Shown: positions 51,888-60,416, numbered from the stretch's first letter. The stretch is 63,822 nucleotides of DNA from Ignavibacteria bacterium (GCA_947459425.1 CANHDJ010000017.1:1-63822); one strand, 5' to 3'. Translations and numbers: made by a program. Notes: generated by a model not told the origin, from the letters alone.

Positions 51888-52541
51888 ATGACAATCAAAA
51901 CCTTTGATTCATGGGATACCGACGATATTGAGCGCACCTTTCATCTGCGCCGTGTGCTAGATTCTCCGACATTGCAATCTTGGATTGACGTTCCCACGCT
52001 CACCTCGCTTGATGCAACAACGCGACAGAATCTTGAGGCATTGCGGCAGAAAATCTTCCTCTATGGTAGCGGGTGGAATGAAGATGAGTTAAAATTTCAC
52101 TTTATTGCACCATTGGTAAGCATTGTAGATTTTAGCATTGAAGCGAAAAACATTCACGCCTTCACGCAGCGCACGATGACGGCGACCATCAACGATATTG
52201 AACTATCGGGACGGGTAGATTTTGTCGTCGCAACGGGCAAGACAAAGCCGATTCAGCCCTTTTTCTTTTTGCATGAATACAAAAAAGAATTTGCCGGAAA
52301 TAGCGACCCACGCGCCCAACTTTTGGCGGAAATGCTTGCTGCACGAGCCTTAAACGGTGTTGACTATCCGATGTACGGCTGCTATGTTGTCGGGCGAATG
52401 TGGTTTTTTGTGGTTCTTTCGGGCAGCGATTATGCAGAAAGCCCGGCATTTGACAGCACACAACCTGACGTTTTCAACATCCTTGCCATTCTCACCGAAG
52501 CAAAAAGAATTATTGGCACACTGGCTGATGATTATGTGTAG
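51888..52541 (+). CDS. Orphan PD-(D/E)XK nuclease-like protein
   Basis: A 217-residue soluble protein. The core looks like a PD-(D/E)XK nuclease fold: Asp111 in ELSGRVDFVVATG, then a beta strand PFFFLHEYKKE with Glu130-x-Lys132. These are preceded by an N-terminal helical part (ALRQKIFLYGSGWNEDELKFHFIAPLVSIVDF). A family of such short proteins is common in Bacteroidota and cyanobacterial genomes without assigned function. No methyltransferase or specificity gene is adjacent, so it is not a standard restriction system. It lies between the MITE and a REP pair next to the RAYT gene. Confidence 0.6.
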   Translation: MTIKTFDSWDTDDIERTFHLRRVLDSPTLQSWIDVPTLTSLDATTRQNLEALRQKIFLYGSGWNEDELKFHFIAPLVSIVDFSIEAKNIHAFTQRTMTATINDIELSGRVDFVVATGKTKPIQPFFFLHEYKKEFAGNSDPRAQLLAEMLAARALNGVDYPMYGCYVVGRMWFFVVLSGSDYAESPAFDSTQPDVFNILAILTEAKRIIGTLADDYV

Positions 52542-52558
52542 GATAATAATGCACTCTT

Positions 52559-52666
52559 GCGAGGGTCTCGCTGCCTTGAGCGAGGCTCTCGCTCTCCACC
52601 AAACGCTCTTTCGCCGAAGCAACAGAAAAAAGCGAGACCCTCGTTAAGAAACGAGAGCCTCGCGGG
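52559..52666. repeat. Paired REP hairpins, copy C (5' side of RAYT)
   Basis: Unit 1 (52559-52592) is GCGAGGGTCTCGCT, loop GCCTTG, AGCGAGGCTCTCGC: 12 standard pairs and two G/T pairs. Unit 2 (52631-52666) is inverted, AGCGAGACCCTCG, loop region TTAAGAA, ACGAGAGCCTCGC. The pair ends 37 nt before the RAYT start. Confidence 0.92.
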
Positions 52667-52703
52667 GAGTGGTAAAATTTTCCTCACAAAAAACAGACTG
52701 ACG

Positions 52704-53246
52704 ATGAAGGTCTATCACAACCATTATTATCACATCTACAACCGCACTAATGCTCACGAGACGGCTTTTCGCACCCGCGAAAACTATGGGCATTTTTTGA
52801 AAAAATATCGAACTTTGGCGGAGAATATTTTCGAGACAATAGCATATTGCCTCATGCCGACGCATTTTCATTTTCTTGTTCGCGTTTCAACGGAGGAAAC
52901 AAGTACGACAGGAGCAGTGTTGGGAAAAATCCTTTCTTCCTACACGCAAGGCTTCAATCGGTATTGGAGTCGGCATGGCAGCTTGTTCCAACAGCACACC
53001 AAAGCAATTTGTGTGGACGATGAACGATATTTGCTGGCGCTGTTAGCATATATTCACAACAACCCTGTTCGTGCGGGTTTGGTGGCATTGCCGGAAGAAT
53101 GGGAGTTTTCGAGTTATCAAGACTACTGCGACCTGCGTAACGGTACGTTGCCGAATAAACAACTTGTCCACGACTATTTCCCAAGCGTCCAAGCCTTTCG
53201 GGAATTTTCTGTGCAACAAGCCGAACAGCCAGAGTTTTGGGTGTGA
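52704..53246 (+). CDS. REP-associated tyrosine transposase (RAYT, Y1/HUH)
   Basis: A 180-residue IS200-like TnpA_REP protein. It opens with MKVYHNHYYHIYNRTNAHE. The HUH metal motif is PTHFHFLVR (His54, His56) and the nucleophile is in SSYTQGFNRYW (Tyr80). The family C-terminus is DDERYLLALLAYIHNNPVRAGLV ... EWEFSSYQDY. RAYTs cut and rejoin single-stranded REP hairpins and are usually domesticated single-copy genes. Paired REPs sit immediately on both sides (copies C and D) and two more occur within 11 kb upstream. ATG 52704 is the family-like start, although the frame is open back through copy C. Confidence 0.95.
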   Translation: MKVYHNHYYHIYNRTNAHETAFRTRENYGHFLKKYRTLAENIFETIAYCLMPTHFHFLVRVSTEETSTTGAVLGKILSSYTQGFNRYWSRHGSLFQQHTKAICVDDERYLLALLAYIHNNPVRAGLVALPEEWEFSSYQDYCDLRNGTLPNKQLVHDYFPSVQAFREFSVQQAEQPEFWV

Positions 53247-53271
53247 ATTTCGCGTGGAAACGGACGTTCTT

Positions 53272-53357
53272 GCGAGGGTCTCGCTGCCTTGAGCGAGGCT
53301 CTCGCTCTCCACTTACGCCAAAGCGAGACCCTCGTTAAGAAACGAGAGCCTCGCGGG
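53272..53357. repeat. Paired REP hairpins, copy D (3' side of RAYT)
   Basis: Unit 1 (53272-53305) is base-for-base the same as unit 1 of copy C. Unit 2 (53322-53357) is identical to unit 2 of copy C. Only the spacer differs (16 nt here, 38 nt in C). The pair begins 25 nt after the RAYT stop and ends ~105 nt before the propeller kinase start. Confidence 0.92.
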
Positions 53358-53461
53358 AGCGGGCTAAAAATACGGCTTTTTCCCCATTGTGCCATTCCGC
53401 CTTTTTCCCTATTTTGTTGTCTCACGGTGCATTTCCTGTTCACACTCTTTCCTCGCTTGCT

Positions 53462-56400
53462 ATGCCGCTCCGTTCCTTGCTTCTCATGCTGTTCCTGTGT
53501 GCCGCACCAATGTGTACCGCACCAATGCTGGCGCAGCTTGCACAACAGCCCGAACCCGCCTATCTCCACCATCCCTACCGCTTTCGGCACATCAACACCG
53601 AACACGGCGGCTTGTCGCAAAACACCGTCTTTGCTGCCCTGCAAGACCGCAAGGGATTTCTGTGGATTGCCACCGGCGACGGGCTGAATCGGTATGATGG
53701 CTATGAATGCAAGGTTTTTCGGCATAATCCGGGGGATTCGACACCAATTCCAACACGCCAAATCTTTTGTGTCTTGGTGGATAGCGACGGCGATATTTGG
53801 TGCGGAACGGACAAGGAAGTTCTCCGCTTTATCCCGCAAACAGGAAAGTTTGAGCCTTTTTACCTGCCTAATGTCAAAGCAGTCACAGCACTATCATACA
53901 TCTTCAAATTATTTGAAGATTCCAAGAAAAGGATATGGATTTGTGCGGGAATGGGCGTGTATTGGCTTGATAAAAAATCCAAAAAAGTTCAGCTACCATC
54001 GGCACTTCACGCATCGGGAAAAGCGTTAGATTTGCTTCCTGCCAATTTCATAGAGTCCGCGCAAAAGCGTTTGTTGATTGGATATGGTATCAAAACCAAC
54101 AATGGAGAATTGCGTTCAGGATATTATGAGTTGGACGAAAAAAACGACACATTTATTCCCGCAAACATTACTCCTGAAAACCCCGATAAATACATGATTG
54201 CTGTGTACGTGGACAAAAAAGGAATATCGTGGGTACACACCTACACCCCGCAGAATGACCGTTTTACGGAATATTGGAAATACGAACCCGCAACAAAGAC
54301 GTTACGCCCCAGCAATGCGTTCGAGGGGAAAAACCAAATTTCTCATGTGTACGAAGATGGCTTGGGTAATAATTGGTTTATGGGGAAAGAAACGTTGCGT
54401 ATCGTGAATCCACTAACGAAGGAAGCAGATACCATTCAATACGTTGCGGGCGATGCACAGGGCTTGGCTTCAACACGTCTTATCAATTTCAAAGGCAATT
54501 CCTACAATAGCGGTAAACACTACCTTGCAACCGAAGGCGGCGGAGTGAATTTTTTTCGCCCCAAACCAAAGTTTGCCCATGTATATCGGCAAAATAAAGC
54601 GATTCCCAATCAACTCAGTGAAAATATGCTCTGGGGAATGGCGGAAGACAGTGCGGGCTATGTGTGGATAGCAACAATCGGCGGCGGCATAAACCGCTTC
54701 AATCCTAGCACGGGTGAAATACGCTCTTTTCTTGGAGAAGATATTATGCGCCCAGTTATGTGCGATAAAGAAGGTGCAATCTGGACTGCCGCTTTCCAGT
54801 TCGACCTTATTCGGATAACCAATACCTCCTCGAAGCAGCCTCAAATCACAAAATTCTCTCTTCCAAAGTCTTTGCAAGTGCAGCCCATTTATAGCATTGT
54901 TCAAGATCGTTTCGGAATACTGTGGTGCGGAATCGTTGGAAATACCGTTGTTTGCTTTAATCCGAAAACACAAGCCTTCACGCGAGTTTTTCCTGGACTT
55001 GGGACGTATCTTTTTGCGGATAGTCAAGGCTACATCTGGTCTGGCGGCAACGGTGTTCACATATTTGACCCAGCCGATGCTGACCGTATTTCCTTTTTTG
55101 GCAAAGATTCCACGCCGCACCTTTTCACACATTTTGAATATGAGGAAAATAGCCTCAAAAACCCAAGTGCGGAAGCTCGCGCTTTTCAAGAAACAAAAAA
55201 CGAGCAAGGCAAAACCGAGATATGGATAGCCACCATTCGCGGTCTCGACCACTTCGACCCAGCAACAAAGCGGTTCACGCATTACAACGAGTCCAACGGA
55301 ATGCCGAACAGCTACGTGTACGGCATTCTGCCTGACGACAACGGAAATTTGTGGATAAGCACAAATCGGGGGTTGTCGAAGTTTAACAAAGCAGCCAAAA
55401 CATGGCGCAATTACTCGCCTTACGACGGTTTGCAGTCTTACGAGTTCGACCGCTCCTCGTTTGTGCGCCTTCGCAAGGGCGGCACGGATGGGCGTATGAA
55501 AGGCTGGATGCTCTTTGGCGGTGTGAACGGCTTTAATATTTTCCACCCCGATTCGGTGCGCGATAATCCCGAAAAACCGCCCGTCGCCATTACCAATATT
55601 CTCATCAACGAAAAGCCGTACAGCGACCTTTGGCGTGGCTTTCAGAAGGATTCACCACAACACGGCACAGCCGAAGTGAGCGAACTCACGGCACTTGACC
55701 TTGCATGGACGGACAACACGCTCAGTTTTGAATTTGCCGCGCTGGAATTTACCGACCCCGAAAAAAATCAATACGCCTACATGATGGAAGGCATTGACCA
55801 AAGCTGGGTGAGCGCGGGAACGCTGCGGACGGCGCGGTATGCGGGCTTGTCGCCCGGCGATTACGTGTTCCGCGTACGCGCCTGCAACAACGATGGCGTT
55901 TGGAACGAGGTGGGAACATCGCTCCGCATCCGTATTGTGCCACCTTTTTGGCGAACAGCGTGGTTTTATGGGCTGGTGCTGGCGGGCGGGATTGGGCTTG
56001 TCGTCGGCACAACGCGCACGATTTCGCGGCAGCGATTCAAGCGCGATCTGGCGCTTGCCACAGAACGCTTGGAAGCCGCACGATTGCTAGAAACCGAACG
56101 TTTGGAACAGGAACTTGCGTTGCAACGAGAACGCCTCGAAAAGGAAATTGCATTGGAAAAAGAGCGTGGGCGGATTTCACAGGATTTGCATGATGAGTTG
56201 GGTCCGGGCATGACGAAAATTCTCCTGCTCTCCAGCATTGCCACCCAAGCATCGGAAACGGAGAGCGAAGAGGCTGGCACTTCACAAGCTGGAATGACGC
56301 ATGAAATCACGCTTGCAGCGCAAGAGGTAATGAAAGCAATGTCAGGCGTAGTCTGGCTGACCAAGCCGGAAAATGATTCTCTCACCAATCTGACAGCATA

Positions 56401-56791
56401 CATCCGCGAATATGCCGATGATTATCTCGATCGCGCCGGAATCCGCTTGGAATGGAGCATGACGGGAGCCGTGCCGGAATGGACAATGCCAGGAACCGTC
56501 CGGCGGGGTGTGTTTTTGGTCGTTAAAGAGTGTTTGAATAATGTGGTTAAGCACTCCGGCGCAAGCAAGGCAAGCATTCTTCTTGACTTCAGCACCGACA
56601 ACATCGTGCGCGTCGTTATCTCGGACAACGGACGCGGCTTCGATCCAAGCAATACGCGGCGTTTCGGGAATGGGATGAATAATATGCAGCGCCGGATTGA
56701 AGAAATCGGTGGAAAATTTACGCTTACAAGCAGTCATGCGGGGACACGGGTGGAGATAGCAGTGGTAATGAAACTGGGGGAAGAGTCATAG
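53462..56791 (+). CDS. Two-component-propeller sensor histidine kinase (HisKA_3)
   Basis: An 1109-residue kinase. A signal peptide is followed by two seven-bladed 'regulator propeller' modules (about 40-720; repeats such as GFLWIATGDGLNRYDG, GYVWIATIGGGINRFNP, GNLWISTNRGLSKFN). Then come a Y_Y_Y beta-sandwich (about 740-830, SFEFAALEFTDPEKNQYAYMMEGIDQSWV) and one TM helix (AWFYGLVLAGGIGLVV). The coiled coil leads to HisKA_3 with RISQDLHDELGPGM (His910). The ATPase has CLNNVVKHSGA, DNGRGFD and GNGMNNMQRR. The matching NarL-type regulator is probably the one at 58105. The signal peptide contains a small duplication (CAAPM/CTAPM). Confidence 0.93.
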   Translation: MPLRSLLLMLFLCAAPMCTAPMLAQLAQQPEPAYLHHPYRFRHINTEHGGLSQNTVFAALQDRKGFLWIATGDGLNRYDGYECKVFRHNPGDSTPIPTRQIFCVLVDSDGDIWCGTDKEVLRFIPQTGKFEPFYLPNVKAVTALSYIFKLFEDSKKRIWICAGMGVYWLDKKSKKVQLPSALHASGKALDLLPANFIESAQKRLLIGYGIKTNNGELRSGYYELDEKNDTFIPANITPENPDKYMIAVYVDKKGISWVHTYTPQNDRFTEYWKYEPATKTLRPSNAFEGKNQISHVYEDGLGNNWFMGKETLRIVNPLTKEADTIQYVAGDAQGLASTRLINFKGNSYNSGKHYLATEGGGVNFFRPKPKFAHVYRQNKAIPNQLSENMLWGMAEDSAGYVWIATIGGGINRFNPSTGEIRSFLGEDIMRPVMCDKEGAIWTAAFQFDLIRITNTSSKQPQITKFSLPKSLQVQPIYSIVQDRFGILWCGIVGNTVVCFNPKTQAFTRVFPGLGTYLFADSQGYIWSGGNGVHIFDPADADRISFFGKDSTPHLFTHFEYEENSLKNPSAEARAFQETKNEQGKTEIWIATIRGLDHFDPATKRFTHYNESNGMPNSYVYGILPDDNGNLWISTNRGLSKFNKAAKTWRNYSPYDGLQSYEFDRSSFVRLRKGGTDGRMKGWMLFGGVNGFNIFHPDSVRDNPEKPPVAITNILINEKPYSDLWRGFQKDSPQHGTAEVSELTALDLAWTDNTLSFEFAALEFTDPEKNQYAYMMEGIDQSWVSAGTLRTARYAGLSPGDYVFRVRACNNDGVWNEVGTSLRIRIVPPFWRTAWFYGLVLAGGIGLVVGTTRTISRQRFKRDLALATERLEAARLLETERLEQELALQRERLEKEIALEKERGRISQDLHDELGPGMTKILLLSSIATQASETESEEAGTSQAGMTHEITLAAQEVMKAMSGVVWLTKPENDSLTNLTAYIREYADDYLDRAGIRLEWSMTGAVPEWTMPGTVRRGVFLVVKECLNNVVKHSGASKASILLDFSTDNIVRVVISDNGRGFDPSNTRRFGNGMNNMQRRIEEIGGKFTLTSSHAGTRVEIAVVMKLGEES

Positions 56792-56856
56792 GGAGCGATT
56801 GCTTGCGCCGTCCATGCCTTGCGTCAAAGCCGCACTATGCTTCGGAAAGCATCCCT

Positions 56857-56890
56857 AGCCGTCCTACCGCTTCTTAGCGGTGGGACGGCT
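56857..56890. repeat. REP-like hairpin between convergent genes
   Basis: AGCCGTCCTACCGC, loop TTCTTA, GCGGTGGGACGGCT: a 14-bp stem with a single G/T pair. The TTCTTA loop is the same as in REP copy B unit 1, but the stem sequence is unrelated. It lies in the 133-nt gap between the kinase and the convergent DUF2887 gene. Confidence 0.7.
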
Positions 56891-56924
56891 TCGGCGAACG
56901 ACGCTTGGACGAGAGCAAATGTAG

Positions 56925-57926
56925 CTATGATTGCCTATCGCGCATCTGCTCGACAAGTGCTAACGGTAGTCCAAGCATCTCGGCAATCTGCTGTGGCGGC
57001 AAGCCTATTTGAAGAAAAATGGGTATGGTTTCAATCTTTCCTTCCGCTTTTCCTTCCGCTTTTCCTTCCGCTTTTCCTTCCGCTTTTCCTTCCGCTTTTC
57101 CTTCCGCTTTTCCTTCCGCTTTTCCTTCCGCTTTTCCTTCCGCTTTGGCGATAACCATTGCTTCTTCTGCCGCTTGCTTTATAGCCTGTGCTTCTTCTGT
57201 GGCTTGCTTAATTGCTTCTGCAATCATTTCCTGCACCGAAAGGCTTTCATGCAGGTCGTCAAAAATATCCGAGTTTTTTATCATAGCGATTAACTCCTTT
57301 AATGACAAGTATTTGTATTTACTTCGGAACAAATCAATAAATAATTCTTCAAACAGCTTTTTTGTCCTTTGCGCTTCCGATTCACCAATGGCATTGCGCA
57401 ACTCTTTGACGATACTCATATCCTGCATTTGGTCAGCAGGGCTGACGGTTATGCGCATAAGGGCTATTGCGGCAAGCATCTCTGCGGAAAGAAATGGCGT
57501 AAGCGTCTGTAGAACAGGGCTTGTGCGGGTTGTCGTCAAGGGAAATTCGTCCAAATAGACCACGCTCAACGCTTCTGCTCGTATCATTGCTTCCCAGATT
57601 CCCGCATCAACATCCACGCTTCGTGATGGCAAAACCAAGAGCATCTGCCACTTTTTGCGTTCAGGGTATTGCATCTGCAATAACACCGTTTCGCTAATAA
57701 GCCTCATATAGACCTGCTCATCGCGCTGGAACTGCACTTCCACGACCAGTACGGGCGCATCAATGCGCTTTGGGAGCAGTACACCATCTGGTCGCTGCGA
57801 TTGTTGCTTGAGTTCCACCGATTGAAAACTATACTCTGCATCTTTGTTATGTGCCATTCCAGCAAGATGTAGAGCCGTTTCCGGCAAAATTTCAAAAATT
57901 TTGTAAAAGAGAAAATCGGTTTTCAT
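56925..57926 (-). CDS. DUF2887/Rpn-like PD-(D/E)XK protein with AEGK repeats
   Basis: A 333-residue protein. Residues 1-200 match DUF2887/Rpn-family transposase-like nucleases: MKTDFLFYKIFEILPETALHLAG, FQSVELKQQSQRPDGVLLPK, APVLVVEVQFQRDEQVYMRLISE (E-V-Q as the ExK/Q position), LLVLPSRSVD, PVLQTLTPF. A helical region follows, then nine AEGK tetrapeptides in a row, and a short end (LPPQQIAEMLGLPLALVEQMRDR) typical of these proteins. They move between loci and promote recombination or DNA nicking. ATG 57926 is preferred to an upstream in-frame start. Confidence 0.85.
   Translation of the reverse strand: MKTDFLFYKIFEILPETALHLAGMAHNKDAEYSFQSVELKQQSQRPDGVLLPKRIDAPVLVVEVQFQRDEQVYMRLISETVLLQMQYPERKKWQMLLVLPSRSVDVDAGIWEAMIRAEALSVVYLDEFPLTTTRTSPVLQTLTPFLSAEMLAAIALMRITVSPADQMQDMSIVKELRNAIGESEAQRTKKLFEELFIDLFRSKYKYLSLKELIAMIKNSDIFDDLHESLSVQEMIAEAIKQATEEAQAIKQAAEEAMVIAKAEGKAEGKAEGKAEGKAEGKAEGKAEGKAEGKAEGKIETIPIFLQIGLPPQQIAEMLGLPLALVEQMRDRQS
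57035..57142 (-). repeat. 12-bp tandem repeat x9 (AEGK coding)
   Basis: CTTTTCCTTCCG on the plus strand repeats nine times (the first unit slightly diverged), each unit coding AEGK on the minus strand. Copies are nearly identical, and the unit is a multiple of three so changes in number stay in frame. Confidence 0.95.
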
Positions 57927-58012
57927 TATGCTCAAGAATAAATCGGGAAGTGCTTGAGAACAAATGTACAAAAAAATCATCAAAATAAGGTTGTGGACAT
58001 AATTAGTTTAAT

Positions 58013-58067
58013 GCTTCGACAGGCTCAGCATGAGATTTTATGCGCTCTTCAGCCTGAGTTATCGAAG
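58013..58067. repeat. Palindromic intergenic element
   Basis: GCTTCGACAGGCTCAGCATG on the left is mirrored imperfectly by CAGCCTGAGTTATCGAAG on the right. The motif CTTCGACAGGCTCAG is, from memory, a frequent intergenic sequence in Bacteroidota genomes. It lies between the DUF2887 gene and the NarL-type regulator. Confidence 0.6.
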
Positions 58068-58104
58068 TCTTTCATTATCCGTAACCTTATTGAGTGAAAA
58101 GCAG

Positions 58105-58725
58105 CTACACACGCCCGCGTAGATACTTCCGCACTGCTTCCACATTGGTATTGACGTGAAGTTTTTCGTAGATATTGAAAATATGCCGCCCGACGGTTTT
58201 GACGCTGATACAAAGCTGCTCGGCAATATGCTTGTACTGAAGCCCTTGCGCAAGCAAGCCTAAAATCTCGGTTTCGCGGGACGTAAGATTCGCCAAAAGT
58301 GGGTCGGGACGGAATACATCAACAAGTTTGCGTGCGACCTGCGGCGTAAGTGGCGAACCACCATTGGCAAGGTCGAAGATGGCTTCGACGATACGGGGTT
58401 TGGTTGCACTTTTCAGCAAATATCCGCCCGCTCCGGCTTGCAAAGCCTCAAAAATACGGTCGGGGTCTTCAAAAACCGTGAACATCAAAATATGCAGACT
58501 GGGAATCAGTTTTTTGAGCGCCTCTGCACATTCGTTACCCGTCATAGACGGCAGACCAATATCCATCAGTACAATACGGGGTTGCAGTTCCGGCAACTCC
58601 TCCAACGCATATTCCGCGTTGTGGTACACACCAACACATTCCAAACCTTCGGTTGAGGTAACGATAGTCCTCAAATGCTCACGGTAGAGCTGTTCATCTT
58701 CAATAATGGCAACGCTGATATTCAT
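58105..58725 (-). CDS. NarL/FixJ-type response regulator
   Basis: A 206-residue regulator. The receiver has VAIIEDEQLYRE, phosphoacceptor Asp55 in IVLMDIGLPSMTG, MFTVFEDPDRIFEALQAGAGGYLLKSA. The C-terminal LuxR HTH (about 145-206) has LTSRETEILGLLAQGLQYKHIAEQLCISVKTVGRHIFNIYEKLHVNTNVEAV. HisKA_3 kinases such as the propeller kinase at 53462 normally pair with this type, and it is the only NarL-type regulator in the window. The DUF2887 gene lies between them. ATG 58725 starts the receiver; the longer frame adds nothing recognisable. Confidence 0.93.
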   Translation of the reverse strand: MNISVAIIEDEQLYREHLRTIVTSTEGLECVGVYHNAEYALEELPELQPRIVLMDIGLPSMTGNECAEALKKLIPSLHILMFTVFEDPDRIFEALQAGAGGYLLKSATKPRIVEAIFDLANGGSPLTPQVARKLVDVFRPDPLLANLTSRETEILGLLAQGLQYKHIAEQLCISVKTVGRHIFNIYEKLHVNTNVEAVRKYLRGRV

Positions 58726-58900
58726 GGCAGCACGAGAAAAAAATGAAAAAATGGTTACGTGCAAATTTACGGTGTATTTCCATGCCGCGCCATACAGAAT
58801 ATTCCGTATTTTTGTGGATTATTGAAAAAAGTTTACGACGCATTTCTGCCGAAATACCGGATTCGCACAGTACAATCGTTCTCACGCTCTTCCCAATACC

Positions 58901-59575
58901 ATGATTTCTCAATTTCTCGGACGCATTCTTCCGCTTATTTTTGCCCTATCACTCGCACTCAGCGCTTGCCGCACCGCCGAAGTCAGCACGAGCGCTCTGC
59001 GCAACCCCCAAAAGCGCGATTACCAATTCGACATCAAAACCGAAGCGGGGATGCAATCGGAGAACTTCGGCATAAAATCAGGGCTTATCGGCTATATTGA
59101 CAACGCAGAGCCGCGTTGGGCGACCATCGTGGAATTTGGCGAAACGCACGTCGTCTGGATTCGCAACGTGCAGCGCAAAGTGAGCGGCAAAATGCTCAAC
59201 GTCGAATTTGACTTGATTCTTGCCAAACCCACACTGGCGCTTTTTGTCGAAAACGACGTTATCAAACGCCGCCGCATTGTGATTCCTGCTTTCGATCGCA
59301 CCACCGACCCCAAAGACGGTGATGCAACCATTAGCCTCAAACTTCGCACCGTTGCTGCGGGGGCAAATATTAGTCGTTCTGCACTCGCTTGGCTAACCAA
59401 TCTTTCCGAAAAAACAGGCGACGGCGCAACAATTACGGGCGTTCTCGGCTCCATTACTAAATCGCTTCCTTCCTCCGAAAGTGTTCAGCAGCAACGTGCA
59501 GAAGGCGCAATCATCGGTGGTATCGCTTTTGCCCATCTCCACGATATGATTCTCAATCTTGAAGATGGAAAGTGA
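58901..59575 (+). CDS. Lipoprotein of unknown function
   Basis: A 224-residue lipoprotein. MISQFLGRILPLIFALSLALSAC gives the signal and lipobox. The mature part has a beta-rich domain (YQFDIKTEAGMQSENFGIKSGLIGYIDNAEPRWATIVEFGETHVVWIRNVQRKVSGKMLNVEFDLILAKP). Near the C-terminus are a glycine-rich segment (AEGAIIGGIAFAHLHDMIL) and an interrupted hydrophobic stretch. I do not recognise the family. It is followed after 94 nt by yggS on the same strand. Confidence 0.65.
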   Translation: MISQFLGRILPLIFALSLALSACRTAEVSTSALRNPQKRDYQFDIKTEAGMQSENFGIKSGLIGYIDNAEPRWATIVEFGETHVVWIRNVQRKVSGKMLNVEFDLILAKPTLALFVENDVIKRRRIVIPAFDRTTDPKDGDATISLKLRTVAAGANISRSALAWLTNLSEKTGDGATITGVLGSITKSLPSSESVQQQRAEGAIIGGIAFAHLHDMILNLEDGK

Positions 59576-59669
59576 GCCAAAGTCTAATAAGAAAGCCAAT
59601 TTTTGCGAAACGCGCTTTTTTTGCGCCAAAGTCCGCTAACTTGTCGGAATTTTTTGTAAATTTCGTGCT

Positions 59670-60416
59670 ATGAATAATCAAGCGCTCTCTCCCCTCGCCC
59701 AAGAACTTCGCTCCCGCTACGATGCCATATCGCGCTCGGTTGCGGATGCGGCGCTTGCAGCCCAACGCTCACCGAGTGCGGTGCGCGTAATAGCGGTCTC
59801 GAAAACCCAGCCGATTGAAGTTATGCAGGCTGCCTTGGAAGCGGGTTTGCCAGCCTTCGGTGAAAATTATGCCCAAGAACTCAAGGATAAAGGCTCGGCA
59901 TTGCCGCAGAACAGCGCAGAATGGCACTTTATCGGGCATTTGCAGACGAATAAAGTAAAAATGATTGCGCCCTTCGTCACCTGCATCCACTCGGTAGATT
60001 CGGAGCGGCTTGCGAAGGAAATTGCGAAAAGCGCTTTGAATCTAGGTCGAACGATTGATGTGCTGTTGCAAGTCAACACCTCTGGCGAAGCATCGAAGTC
60101 CGGCTGTGAGCCGCATGAAACCTACGATCTTGCGGAAGCCGCTCTGCAACTGCCGAATATTCGTGTTCGTGGGCTGATGACGATTGCGGCGTTTAGCGAC
60201 GATGCGGAGTTTGTGCGCCCAATGTTTCGCCTTTTACGCTCATTGCGCTATGAATTACGCCTCAAATTCCCCGAAGCCGCACAGCAAGGTGCTTTTGACG
60301 AACTTTCGATGGGTATGAGTGGCGATTACGAGGCGGCGATTCAAGAAGGCGCAACGATGGTGCGCGTTGGGACAGCGATTTTTGGTGCGAGGTCAATATC
60401 TCGGCAATCCCTCTGA
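59670..60416 (+). CDS. yggS: YggS/PLPBP pyridoxal-phosphate homeostasis protein
   Basis: A 248-residue TIM-barrel PLP-binding protein. The cofactor lysine is in VIAVSKTQPIEVMQAA. The conserved GENYAQELKDKG, WHFIGHLQTNK, SVDSERLAKEI, VLLQVNTSGEASKSGC, RGLMTIAAFSDD and ELSMGMSGDYEAAIQEGATMVRVGTAIFG are all present. It buffers PLP and keeps amino-acid pools balanced; no enzymatic reaction is known. Length and motifs are complete. It precedes the purine phosphorylase by 58 nt. Confidence 0.95.
   Translation: MNNQALSPLAQELRSRYDAISRSVADAALAAQRSPSAVRVIAVSKTQPIEVMQAALEAGLPAFGENYAQELKDKGSALPQNSAEWHFIGHLQTNKVKMIAPFVTCIHSVDSERLAKEIAKSALNLGRTIDVLLQVNTSGEASKSGCEPHETYDLAEAALQLPNIRVRGLMTIAAFSDDAEFVRPMFRLLRSLRYELRLKFPEAAQQGAFDELSMGMSGDYEAAIQEGATMVRVGTAIFGARSISRQSL

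Noticed and set aside
52557-52703. Open frame running from REP copy C into the RAYT gene as an N-terminal extension
   Set aside because: The 49 codons before ATG 52704 are translated REP sequence without family similarity; RAYT proteins normally start at the MKVYHxHYYHI-type segment.
52559-53357. Terminal inverted repeats of a classical DDE insertion sequence
   Set aside because: The flanking units are hairpins in the same order on both sides, not inverted with respect to each other, and the enzyme is a Y1/HUH protein.
57035-57142. CRISPR-like array
   Set aside because: Repeats are only 12 bp, contiguous with no spacers and in frame in a protein gene.
57009-57558. Plus-strand frames of repeated FRFSFRFS or FPSAFPSA across the DUF2887 gene
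   Set aside because: They are shadows of the AEGK minisatellite, which is open in all frames; the minus-strand protein has real family similarity.
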